A stretch of DNA of 64,000 nucleotides from Paenibacillus sp. AN1007 (GTDB taxonomy: Bacteria; Bacillota; Bacilli; Paenibacillales; Paenibacillaceae): positions 72,501 to 136,500 of the forward strand of contig NZ_CP159992.1 of NCBI RefSeq assembly GCF_040702995.1, in the 5' to 3' direction. Shown here piece after piece: positions 33,301 through 38,639 of the stretch. How positions within the stretch are numbered: the stretch's first letter is position 1; every line of letters begins with the position of its first letter. The notes below the pieces were generated by a model. The model was not told the origin of the DNA and searched no databases. It worked only from the letters and a program-made list of their open reading frames with translations. Both the position numbers and the translations under genes were made by a program.

Positions 33301-33365
33301 TCGAATGTCATAAACCGTCAGCAGGCACAAAGAATGCCGTCGATAAGATTGAATTCGCATTCTAA
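18375..33365 (+). CDS. pmxA: Polymyxin-type NRPS PmxA, modules 6-9
   Basis: Four-module synthetase of about 4996 residues. Domains by position: half C (18375-19090); A6 (19100-20600, code DAWIIGAIV, hydrophobic, Leu/Phe-like); PCP (GGDSI, 20730); E (20890-22260, HHAVVDG at about 21280); C after E with QHILMDG (22695); A7 (23650-25140, code DGFLLGLVY, Leu); PCP; C; A8 (26760-28440, code DVGEISAID, Dab); PCP; C; A9 (30050-31740, same Dab code); PCP; terminal complete C (32010-33365, HHMVSDG). So it adds (D)X6-Leu7-Dab8-Dab9. I prefer the GTG start at 18375 (AFEKETLFWNDKF), behind GAGAGGGG and aligned with the PmxB start; an ATG at 18327 in frame lacks a clear ribosome site. The code readings are my own alignment to the gramicidin synthetase positions. 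Confidence 0.92.
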   Translation: MAFEKETLFWNDKFDGEEYTLTRMPYSKTPNSLAPVMTTVSGSLSEEVAQRIYQMSRGTPLAAFMILLAGVQVLLHKYTGASEILVGMPIVRKQAETRRSVNHTVILKNSLLEGTTFKTVLSKLRTSLPEAIQHQHIPFLKMTEKLDLQYADGIPVVHTLVSLRELHLDETLQNVVADCSFQFSLVEGKIQLFLSYNELLYDSELMTRVVGHLNRLLAVGLRELEMDILRVDMLSEDEKFQLLQRFNDTKKDYPRDQTIHQLVEEQAGRVPEATAVVFEGQRLSYAELNERANRLARTLRFLGVQSNQLVGLMVRRSLETVVGMLAVLKAGGAYVPIDPEYPEERIRYILENSNAQLLLTQKELKQRVPFEGTVLALDDEQAYSDDGTNLEPASGPNDLAYVIYTSGTTGNPKGVMLEHRGLVSLKLMFAEKLGITEHDRIVQFASLSFDASCWEVFKALYFGAALYIPTAETILDNRLFENYMNEHAITAAILPPTYSAYLNPDSLPSLTKLITGGSAVSAEFVQQWKSKVHYFNAYGPTEASIVTTLWDADEEQPERRIIPIGRPLANHQIFILDTHLQLVPRGVEGELCVAGVGLARGYLNLPELTAEKFVEHPFEPGERLYRTGDLARWLPDGNIEYMGRIDHQVKIRGFRIEIGEIEEQLLKIDSVQETIVIARDGKSGQELCAYLVAGDALTLDELRRTLAKKMPNYMIPAHFVQLPQMPLTPNDKIDRKALPDPEGIALTGGEYAAPRNEAEQTLADVWQAVLNTDRVGITDHFFELGGDSIKSIQVSSRLHQAGYKLEIRDLFKYPTISQLSLHVKPIGRTIDQGEITGETVLTPIQHWFFESAFADQHHFNQSVMLYRKERFSEETVCQVLQKLAEHHDALRMVFCKTEQGFIVRNRAVQEGELFTLDVFDLQDADNTSQAVEEKAANIQAGIDLENGPLVKAGLFRCMDGDHLLLAVHHAVVDGVSWRILMEDFALGYEQAGQSKEIRFPAKTDAYRTWSEQLAAYANSPEMTKERTYWQAVEQIEVPTVPKDMEVHVTTQQDSESLFVHLTPEETELLLKRVHRAYNTEMNDILVTALGIAIRKWSGHERVRINLEGHGRESIGTDIDITRTVGWFTTKFPVVLETEPDRDTAYQIKQVKESLRRIPNKGLGYGVCRYLSKSEDHFVWGAEPEINFNYLGQFDDDVNQDEISISPYSSGSPTSDRQARSFVLDINGMVLDGVLSLDLSYSLKQYRKETIETFAQYFEQSLRELIAHCAGKEKTELTPSDLQFKGLTIAELEQLTLHSGHRGEIENIYSLTPMQKGMWFHSSLDRQNAAYFEQTRFTMRGALDVQLFERSWMELAKRHRVLRANFVKGPAGEPLQVIYRNKPVGFQYEELLDLRLDEKQAYLNKKAEDDKLRGFDMEHDPLVRFTILRTEDESYHVLWSFQHILMDGWCLAQLTQELFETYSNLASGKPLAEDNGADYDAYIEWLEKQDEQAAAAYWTEFLTGYEGQTVLPGQKEAVLNDKFTADHVTAELGRELSRRMDRVARGHQITVNTLLQAAWGVLLQKYNGTNDAVFGSVVAGRPAEIPGVESMIGLFINTVPVRVSSEADTLFADLMTKMQERALESGRYEYYPLYEIQARSVQKQNLINHIIAFENYPVDEQMEKAGDQQHGDLTIADVQMEEQTNYNFNVTVAPGDEIEIRFDFNAEVFDKDSIERLKGHLVHLLEQVTANPEITVGELELVTEAEKVDLLERFNDTMTEFPRGKTLIQLFEEQAGRIPDAAAISLNGQELTYHELNERVNRLARTLRCSGISKGSLVAIMAERSIEMVVGMLAAHKAGAAYVPIDPDYPEERIRFLLEDSGAQVLLIQSRLCKRLAGSESVILLDNESFYHEDGTNLIPGTAATDLACIIYTSGTTGRPKGNLVSHRSIVRIVRNTNYIEITERDHVLQLSSYSFDGAIFDIFGALTNGARLVLVPRETVLEIGQLADLIQHEQISVMLITTAFFNVLVDVNVDCLRDVRAILFGGERVSVGHVRKALAHIGPGRLNHLYGPSESTVYTTYLPVDFVDESAVTVPIGRPISNTTVYIVDSRNKLLPVGVAGELCIGGEGLVQGYNNRPELTAEKFVDNPFVSGERMYRTGDLAKWLSDGTIEYVGRTDDQVKIRGFRIELGEIEAQLQKVEGIRKATVLARENNSGEKQLCAYYEADFEISTSELKNILSQELPAYMIPGYLIQLERLPLTTNGKVDRSSLPLPEESLQPGEEHTPPRTPLEASLAGIWKSVLGLEHIGVYDDFFDLGGHSLRATTLVSRVHQELNVELPLRDVFRYSRLEEMALAISRIEERVFSSIPLAESRAYYPLSSAQKRLFILNQLEGADQSYNMPGVLLLEGSMDRSLLEKAFRELIARHETLRTGFEVLQGETIQRIYENVEFNVQYRHVSEEKAPEIIQDFIRPFDLAKPPLLRAELVELAAERYLLMFDMHHIISDGVSMDVFVGELVRLYEGESLEPLRIQYKDYAVWQQSDAQKVQLKREEAYWLDRYQGELPVLEMPTDYPRPAVQSFEGQTLTSFVDEETNEGLKRLAAQSGTTLYMVLLAAYTVLLHKYTGQDDLIVGTSIAGRTHGDTQPLIGMFVNTLALRNYPASEKTFLSYLEEVKETTLGAYEHQNYPFEELVDKVQISRDLSRNPLFDTMFSLQNLEDKEVELEGLKLSPYPSEYGSAKFDLSVDVAEENGGLECSFEFATALYKESTIRRLSTHFGQLLTAVVSRPDAKIADMDWLTNEEKDQILCTFNPAQPEAAPAAAFHRLFEEQAKRTPEATAVVYENDRMTYAALNERANRLASTLRAGGIGRESIVGILAERSVDLLVAVLGVWKAGGAYVPLDPDYPADRVRFMLEDSGAKVLLTQTALRERAEAWLGEEELALAAVLYLDDEASYSDERADAPTDVVQGSSMGSSLDSAVVSGKLTGVVNDGEDRHHAANAVDIGDFHEARPEDLAYVIYTSGTTGRPKGVMIEHRSLVNTAAGYRREYRLDQFPVRLLQLASFSFDVFVGDIARTLYNGGTMVIVPKDDRIDPSRLHGWIERENITIFESTPALIVPFMEYVYEQGLDISGMELLITSSDSCSVADYRTLQERFGSSLRIINAYGVTEAAIDSSFYDEPLTKLPQTGSVPIGRAWLNAKFYIVDAHLNPVPVGVLGELVIGGVGVSRGYLNRPELTEEKFVDSPFVPGERLYRTGDLARWMEDGNVDFIGRIDNQAKIRGHRIETGEVESQLLQVKGVREAVVLVRNDANGQKALCAYYAPDTGAALAVNELRSTLAQELPGYMIPSYFVELAQLPLTPNGKVDRKVLPAPEGEAGSGTEYAAPRNELETKLVVIWQEVLGLTRPIGVHDNFFDIGGHSLRATTLVSKIHKELNVDLPLRDVFRYSMIESMAAAISRLDEQTFTAIPAADEREVYPQSYAQKRLFILNQLEGTELTYNMPEAMVLEGALDRARFEEAFRKLVARHEVLRTGFEMVDGEASQRLYQDVNFAVELYQAKEQDAEEVVRRFVRPFDLAKPPLLRVGLVELAPERHILMYDMHHIISDGVSMEIFVEEFIRLYGGEQLEPLRIQYKDYAVWQQSQAQKEKLQRQELYWLDMFQGELPVLEMPTDYPRPAVQCYEGQTLEFFLDAPETERLKRLASETGTTLFMVLLAAYNVLLHKYSGQEDVIVGTPIAGRNHGDVQPLIGIFLNTLAIRSYPAADKTFLSYLQEVKETTLQAFEHQNYPFEALVERVQVTRDLSRNPLFDTLFTMQNTENEEFELEGLRLIPYPSQLDTAKFDISLDVGEENGGLDYSFEYATALYKRETVERLAKHYEQLLITVASQPDTKIAELDWLTNEEKDQILGGFNPSQPEAAPAAAFHRLFEEQAKRTPEATAVVYENDRMTYAALNERANRLASTLRAGGIGRESIVGILAERSVDLLVAVLGVWKAGGAYVPLDPDYPADRVRFMLEDSGAKLLLTQTALRERAEAWLDEEELALAAVLYLDDEASYSDERANAPISGVLGSSMGSSLDSAVVSGKLTGSVNDGENRRHPNAADPGDFHEARPEDLAYVIYTSGTTGRPKGVMIEHRSLVNTAAGYRREYRLDQFPVRLLQLASFSFDVFVGDIARTLYNGGTMVIVPKDDRIDPSRLHDWMERERITIFESTPALIVPFMEYVYEQGLDISEMELLITSSDSCSVADYRTLQERFGSSLRIINAYGVTEAAIDSSFYDEPLTKLPQTGSVPIGRAWLNAKFYIVDAHLNPVPVGVLGELVIGGVGVSRGYLNRPELTEEKFVDSPFVPGERLYRTGDLARWMEDGNVDFIGRIDNQAKIRGYRIETGEVESQLLQVEGVREAVVLVRNDANGQKALCAYYAPDTGAALAVNELRSTLAQELPGYMIPSYFVELAQLPLTPNGKVDRKALPAPEGEAGSGTEYAAPRNELETKLAVIWQEVLGLTRPIGIHDNFFDIGGHSLRATTLAGKIFKKLNINLALRDVFRHSTIAAMAEAIGRMERQEHETIPPAEEMEYYPLSSAQKRLFIQHTLDGADQLYNMPELVQLEGKLDLDRVEAALQKLIVRHESLRTGFELVKGEAVQRIYSQVDFAVEHHQANKDDAAQIEQIVRTFIRPFELGKPPLLRAGVIELEQDLHILLFDMHHMVSDGMSMAIVMDEFSRFYAGEELLPLRIQYKDYAVWQQSKAQRERIAKQEAYWLQTFEGELPTGELPMDYERSAVRSYEGAHLDFDVEASLSARLRDLASEHECTLFMVLLAAYTVLLSKYSGQEDLIVGTPVAGRTNADLEPIVGMFVNTLAIRNYPSGEKTFLSYLKEVKEMALGAFENQDYPFEELVERLNVKREPGRFPLFDALFDLQNIEERDAELEGVSLKNYELDQIEEAKFDLALFMYENNGALSGGFFYAAKLFKEARVRALSEDYLRVLSQIAENPQLALSRIECHKPSAGTKNAVDKIEFAF
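26750..28590 (+). repeat. Near-identical Dab module copy 1 (pmxA A8)
   Basis: Direct repeat covering the A domain to the PCP of module 8. It matches the copies at 30049, 52769 and 56058 almost base for base over long stretches, including the linker insert ahead of the A3 motif. Confidence 0.9.
30049..31885 (+). repeat. Near-identical Dab module copy 2 (pmxA A9)
   Basis: Second copy, matching copy 1 up to GGHSLRATT of the PCP, where the sequences diverge. Confidence 0.9.
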
Positions 33366-33448
33366 TTTTACAAGCGTACTGCTGCTGCCAACGTAAACGG
33401 TGCACATCGGAACGAAGACAATGAACACTATGCAGGCCCCTAGACGCG

Positions 33449-33473
33449 CAGGCCGAAAGTTATTTCGGACCTG
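33449..33473 (+). other. Hairpin between pmxA and pmxB
   Basis: CAGG-CCGAAA / TTTCGG-A-CCTG, a ten-bp stem with one bulge and GTTA loop, no T-run, in the 149-base gap between the synthetase genes. It may affect mRNA stability or relative expression; no further evidence. Confidence 0.45.
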
Positions 33474-33514
33474 TGCCGGGGCATGCGATCATTTCATTTT
33501 TAGAGGAGGTACGA

Positions 33515-36500
33515 ATGAAATCATTGTTTGAAAAGGAAGAACAGTACTGGAGCTGCAAGTTTGATCCCGCTGACAGTTTGAGTTTTCTTCCCTACAGCCA
33601 ATCCTCCAAGTTATCTGCCGATGGAGAAGCCGCGGCCGAGCCAGGTTCGCTTCGACGTACCCTGCCAAGCGAACTCTCAGAGAGACTTATTCGACTTGCC
33701 AACGGTTCGAATTTGGCTTTGTACATGATTGTTTTGGCAGGTGTAAAAAGCCTGCTGTTCAAATATACCGCGCAGGAACAAGTACTGGTGGGCATGCCCT
33801 CCTACAGCGCAGACCCGGGTGAGATTCCTCCGCCGCATGACGTCTTGGTGATCAAGACGTCTGTAAACTGCCAGACTACGTTGAAAATGCTGCTGACGGG
33901 CATCAAGACCTCTATCGGTGAGGCGCTGGAGCATCAGCATCTGCCTTTCCGGAAAATGGTAGAGCCGCTGCATCTGGCCTATACGCGAGACGGTCTCCCG
34001 GTCATTAACACCGCTGTATCCTTTGCCCCGATTCATTCGGAAGTGCTGGCTAAGCAGATAGCTTCCGATACGATTTTTCAGTTCGACTGCCGAGACAACT
34101 CCATCGAACTGGAGCTAAGTTTTAACAGGCATCGATACAATCCGGCATTTATGGAACAGGCTGCAGACCACTTTGTAAGGCTGCTATCCATACTTCTATT
34201 ACAACCGGATTTGGAGCTTGGGCAGATCGATGTGCTCTCCTCGGAAGAGAGAGAAACGCTGCTGAAGCGTTTTAATGATACTGAAGCAGCGTTCGATCGT
34301 GAAAAAACGATTCACGGTTTGTTCGAAGAACAGGCAGAGCGTTACCCGGACAATGTGGCTGCGGTTATGAACGATCATCAGCTGACCTATCGCGAGTTGA
34401 ACGTGCGCTCCAACCGCCTTGCCCGGAAACTGCGGGAGACGGGAGTAGAAGCAGACCAATTGGTGGCTATTTTGGCCGATCGTTCGCTTGATATGGTCGT
34501 TGGTATTCTGGCAATTCTTAAAGCGGGCGGAGCCTACGTGCCTGTCGATCCCGATTATCCGGAGGAGCGCATCCGCTTCATGATCGAAGATTCAGGCGCG
34601 GCATTACTGCTGGTTCAAAAGCAGCTGCACGAGAAGACGGATTATGCTGGAACTCGCCTCGAATTAGACGATTACGTATGGGTAGACGAAGGGACGCAGT
34701 CAGCCGATTCGCAGGATGGTTCAAACTTGGAGCCCATTTCCGGGCCGGACAGCCTGGCCTATGTCATCTACACCTCGGGAACGACCGGGAAACCGAAAGG
34801 AACGTTGATTGAGCATAAAAATGTTGTGCGCCTTCTGTTTAACGACAGAAATCTGTTCGATTTCGGCCCGTCCGATACGTGGACGCTGTTCCACTCGTTC
34901 TGCTTCGATTTCTCTGTGTGGGAAATGTACGGGGCGCTGCTGTACGGAGGCAAGCTGGTCATCGTGCCACCGCTCACGGCGAAAAACCCGGCTGCGTTCC
35001 TGGCGCTGCTGAGCCGCGAACAGGTTACGATATTGAACCAGACACCGACGTACTTCTATCAATTGACGCGTAAAATCTTAGCGGATCATGCATATGACCT
35101 TCGGATTCGCAGCGTCATCTTTGGGGGCGAAGCGCTGAGTCCGCTGCTGCTCAAGGGCTTCAAGACGAAGTACCCGAATACGAAGCTGATCAATATGTAC
35201 GGCATTACCGAGACGACCGTTCACGTGACCTATAAGGAAATTACATGGGTTGAGATTGAGGCGGCGAAGAGCAATATCGGCAAACCGATCCCGACACTGA
35301 AAGTGTACGTGCTGGACGAAAACCGCCGTCCTGTGCCGATCGGCGCTGCGGGCGAAATGTACGTGGCGGGGGAAGGACTGGCGAGAGGATACTTGAATCG
35401 TCCGGATCTGACAGCGGAGAAGTTCGTTGATTCCCCATTTGCGGAGGGGGAGAAGCTGTACCGCTCAGGCGACCTGGCGGCTTGGCTGCCGGATGGCAGT
35501 ATCGAATATCTGGGCCGGATCGACCATCAGGTCAAAATTCGGGGCTATCGGATCGAACTGGATGAAATCGAGACACAGCTTCTAAAGATCTCCGCCGTGC
35601 AGGAAGCCAAGGTACTTGATCGCGAAGATGCGAATGGCCACAAGCAGCTTGTCGCTTATTATGTTGCGGAAACGAGGCTGGCTGCGCATGAACTCAAGGA
35701 GAAACTGGCCAAGAAGCTTCCGGGATATATGATACCTTCGCACCTCGTGCAGCTTTCCCAGATGCCGCTGACCTCGAACGGGAAAATCGACCGCAAAGCG
35801 CTGCCTGCGCCAGAGGAAGCTTCAGCCGGGGAGGCGGAATATACTGCGCCGAGGACGCTGCTCGAAATGAAAATTGCCCGGGTCTGGCAGGATATTCTGG
35901 GCGCTCCGCAGGTTGGCGTCAAGGATAACTTTTTTGAACTCGGTGGTAATTCGTTAAGCCTGATGAGACTCGTTCAGGCCGTTTACGATGAAACGGGTAT
36001 TGAGATACCGCTCAACCGGGAGTTTCATAATTTAACCGTTGAAGCTATGGCTTTCAGTGAAGGAGACCTGGGACTGGATCGAGGGGGAGACTCCTTCATT
36101 AAGCTGAATAAAGCAGGGGATGTGAATGTGTTCTGCTTCCCTCCGGGCAGCGGATTTGGCATCGGTTATCGGGAGCTCGCAAGCAGGCTTGATGGTCAGT
36201 TCTTGCTCTACGGTATTGATTTTATGGATGGTGCCGTCAATTACGAGACGATGCTGAACCGTTATGTGGACGAGATCGTCCGCATCCAGCCGAGAGGGCC
36301 TTACGTCCTCCTTGGTTACTGCTTCGGAGGCAACCTGACGTTTGAGGTAGCCAAAACGATGGAGAAAAGGGGATACTCCGTAACGGATGTGCTTATGGTG
36401 GACTCGTGGATTAAGGATACGCTTACGCCTTCCGAAACGTCGGAGAAAGAGCTTGAAGAGATGCTTGCCGATTTCGACGAAGAAGAGAAGGAATTAATGA

Positions 36501-36823
36501 GCAGTCCGCTCGTACGGGAGCGGGTTCATCGGAAGGTCAAAGCGACCTTGGCTTACGAAGCGCAGCTCATTAACTCCGGCACCATTCAGGCCCGGATCTA
36601 CGAACTGATTGCGAAGGATAGTGAAGCATTCCGTCTGGAGCATCATTTGCCGTCCTGGAAGGAAGCAACGACAGGTAACTACGCTGATTATCGGCTGGAG
36701 GGCGCGCATGAAGAACTGCTGGAACTCGCGCGTGTGGACGAAACAGCTGCCGTCATCCGGGACATCTTGGGGCAGATCAAGCGGCAGATCGAAGTGGAGG
36801 TTGGGGTACTGCATGGAAGCTGA
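33515..36823 (+). CDS. pmxB: Polymyxin-type NRPS PmxB, module 10 with thioesterase
   Basis: Terminal one-module synthetase of 1102 residues. Half C domain (33515-34230), A10 (34290-35800, code DFWNIGMVH, Thr), PCP (LGGNSL near 35940) and thioesterase (36110-36820). The thioesterase triad is readable: GYCFGG with Cys936 in the nucleophile position, Asp963 and His1065 (GAHEELL). It would attach Thr10 and release the chain by cyclisation onto the Dab4 side chain, as in polymyxins. The start ATG at 33515 follows GAGGAGG; the frame from 33473 is longer without support. The A-domain core is nearly identical to that of pmxE module 2. The next gene overlaps its end. Confidence 0.92.
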   Translation: MKSLFEKEEQYWSCKFDPADSLSFLPYSQSSKLSADGEAAAEPGSLRRTLPSELSERLIRLANGSNLALYMIVLAGVKSLLFKYTAQEQVLVGMPSYSADPGEIPPPHDVLVIKTSVNCQTTLKMLLTGIKTSIGEALEHQHLPFRKMVEPLHLAYTRDGLPVINTAVSFAPIHSEVLAKQIASDTIFQFDCRDNSIELELSFNRHRYNPAFMEQAADHFVRLLSILLLQPDLELGQIDVLSSEERETLLKRFNDTEAAFDREKTIHGLFEEQAERYPDNVAAVMNDHQLTYRELNVRSNRLARKLRETGVEADQLVAILADRSLDMVVGILAILKAGGAYVPVDPDYPEERIRFMIEDSGAALLLVQKQLHEKTDYAGTRLELDDYVWVDEGTQSADSQDGSNLEPISGPDSLAYVIYTSGTTGKPKGTLIEHKNVVRLLFNDRNLFDFGPSDTWTLFHSFCFDFSVWEMYGALLYGGKLVIVPPLTAKNPAAFLALLSREQVTILNQTPTYFYQLTRKILADHAYDLRIRSVIFGGEALSPLLLKGFKTKYPNTKLINMYGITETTVHVTYKEITWVEIEAAKSNIGKPIPTLKVYVLDENRRPVPIGAAGEMYVAGEGLARGYLNRPDLTAEKFVDSPFAEGEKLYRSGDLAAWLPDGSIEYLGRIDHQVKIRGYRIELDEIETQLLKISAVQEAKVLDREDANGHKQLVAYYVAETRLAAHELKEKLAKKLPGYMIPSHLVQLSQMPLTSNGKIDRKALPAPEEASAGEAEYTAPRTLLEMKIARVWQDILGAPQVGVKDNFFELGGNSLSLMRLVQAVYDETGIEIPLNREFHNLTVEAMAFSEGDLGLDRGGDSFIKLNKAGDVNVFCFPPGSGFGIGYRELASRLDGQFLLYGIDFMDGAVNYETMLNRYVDEIVRIQPRGPYVLLGYCFGGNLTFEVAKTMEKRGYSVTDVLMVDSWIKDTLTPSETSEKELEEMLADFDEEEKELMSSPLVRERVHRKVKATLAYEAQLINSGTIQARIYELIAKDSEAFRLEHHLPSWKEATTGNYADYRLEGAHEELLELARVDETAAVIRDILGQIKRQIEVEVGVLHGS
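34300..35585 (+). repeat. Duplicated Thr A-domain core (pmxB A10)
   Basis: Almost identical to 44955-46235 in pmxE from TIHGLFEEQAERYP to DEIETQLL; flanking C and C-terminal A segments are unrelated at this level. Confidence 0.9.
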
Positions 36824-38639
36824 CCGGGAGGCATCTGTTGAAAAAAAAGGTACAGCGGCATCTTCCGAGCGTCAAACCGTTTATACCACATGGAAAGCAT
36901 TCTGCTGGCTGATGTCCTACGTAAGCCGTCACAAAGGTTGGATGATTGTGGGTACCTTGTCCGCAATTGCAGCTGCAGTTATTGAAATATGGACGGGGAG
37001 TTTGATCGAGCAGCTGACCACCCAGGCTGAGAAGGGAGCGGGGCCAGTCGTTCTGCAAATTGTGTACACGGTCTTTGTGGTCATTTTGATTGGGGTGCCG
37101 GCAAAGTATTTCATGAGCTTTGGCGTAGAGCGAAGCAGTGCCTCTGCAGTGGAGGATATCCGCAACCATGTTATGCGTCATATTGGCAAACTCCCGGTCT
37201 CCTATTTGGAAAAGCAGCACTCTGGCGACATGTTATCGCGGATCAACAACGACCTGCAGCTCATCCAGCAGTTTATGATTCGGGACCTGGCCCAGTGGTT
37301 CTATCATCCGCTATTATTCATTGGCTGTTTCTCTTATTTGATCTACCTTCAGTGGGAGATGATGCTGTACAGTCTTCTGTTGTTTCCCGCGGCGCTGCTG
37401 GTTTCCCAATGGATCGGCAAGCAGCTCGAACGCTTAACGGAGGAAGCCCAGGCGAACATGGGCCGAATGAATGTCAATCTCCAGGATACGCTTGGCGGGA
37501 TGGCAGTTGTAAAAAGCTATCTGCTGTCCGGCATGTTATCTCGTTCCTACCAGGTACTGCTTCAATTGACGGCTCAAAAAAAGCTTGCTGTGAAAAAGCG
37601 AGAAGCTTGGGTTAATCCACTGCTCTCCACGCTGATGATCAGTCCGATCATATTCGCTGTCAGTTATGGAAGCTACTTGATCTACCAAGGACAGCTGGGT
37701 GCGGGAGAACTTGTTGCCTTTCTGTATTTACTGAATCTGTGTCTGGAGCCGCTGGAACATATTCCCGAACTTATCACGCGGACGTTTGAAATGGCGGGGG
37801 CCCTCAGAAGGGTTTCTGAAATCGTCGAGCAGCCGACCGAAACGGAACATGGCCATTCGCTTCCCAAAGCAAGTGCAGCTCCTATCGAGTTTAAGAATGT
37901 AACTTTCGGGTATGAGGAGCACTCCCCGATTCTGCAGAATCTTAGCTTCGTGGTACCTGAAGGCAGGACGATCGCTCTTGTCGGAGCCAGTGGGGGAGGC
38001 AAGAGTACGGTGTTTAAGCTGGTATGTGGATTTTATCCGATTCCGGAAAAGCAGGGCGAGATTCGTGTATTTGGCAGCCGGATCAACGGTGCCAATCCAG
38101 AGCAGCTCCGGTCGCATTTTTCCGTAGTCACTCAGGATTCATATTTGTTTAGCGGCACGATTGCCGAAAATATCGGCTGTGGGCGGGAGACAGCATCGAT
38201 GGACGAGATTATGGCAGCCGCCAAAGCTGCCCAGGCACATTCCTTTATTATGCAGCTCGCGGATGGTTACCAGACGTATGTCGGAGAGCGTGGAGGCTTT
38301 TTGTCCGGAGGGCAGCGTCAGCGCATTGCAATGGCCAGGGCTTTTCTGAAAGATGCTCCCGTGCTGCTGCTGGACGAGCCTACGTCGGCTCTTGATTCGG
38401 AGTCGGAAAGCGCAGTTCAGAAAGCACTGGATGTATTGATGAAGCAGCGAACAACGGTGGTTATTGCCCATCGGTTATCTACAGTTCAAAGTGTCGACGA
38501 AATTTGGGTGATGGAACAAGGAAATATTGTTGAAAAGGGCACTCATGCACAATTGCTGGAGATGAAAGGACTGTACGCCCAGTCGTACTACCAGGAATTT
38601 ACCGAGTCAGCTGAACGCAGGGAGGTGGCGTATACATGA
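36813..38639 (+). CDS. pmxC: ABC exporter PmxC (fused membrane and ATPase domains)
   Basis: 608-residue half-transporter: about six membrane helices over residues 30-330 followed by a nucleotide-binding domain with Walker A GASGGGKS (391-398), signature LSGGQ (497-501), Walker B LLLDEPTSALD (Asp521, Glu522) and IAHRLSTV. The start ATG at 36813 lies inside the last codons of pmxB; a longer frame from 36609 only reads through pmxB. It overlaps pmxD by ATGA, so the two are translationally coupled and probably form a heterodimer. Export of, or self-protection against, the lipopeptide is inferred from position within the NRPS operon. Confidence 0.92.
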   Translation: MEADREASVEKKGTAASSERQTVYTTWKAFCWLMSYVSRHKGWMIVGTLSAIAAAVIEIWTGSLIEQLTTQAEKGAGPVVLQIVYTVFVVILIGVPAKYFMSFGVERSSASAVEDIRNHVMRHIGKLPVSYLEKQHSGDMLSRINNDLQLIQQFMIRDLAQWFYHPLLFIGCFSYLIYLQWEMMLYSLLLFPAALLVSQWIGKQLERLTEEAQANMGRMNVNLQDTLGGMAVVKSYLLSGMLSRSYQVLLQLTAQKKLAVKKREAWVNPLLSTLMISPIIFAVSYGSYLIYQGQLGAGELVAFLYLLNLCLEPLEHIPELITRTFEMAGALRRVSEIVEQPTETEHGHSLPKASAAPIEFKNVTFGYEEHSPILQNLSFVVPEGRTIALVGASGGGKSTVFKLVCGFYPIPEKQGEIRVFGSRINGANPEQLRSHFSVVTQDSYLFSGTIAENIGCGRETASMDEIMAAAKAAQAHSFIMQLADGYQTYVGERGGFLSGGQRQRIAMARAFLKDAPVLLLDEPTSALDSESESAVQKALDVLMKQRTTVVIAHRLSTVQSVDEIWVMEQGNIVEKGTHAQLLEMKGLYAQSYYQEFTESAERREVAYT

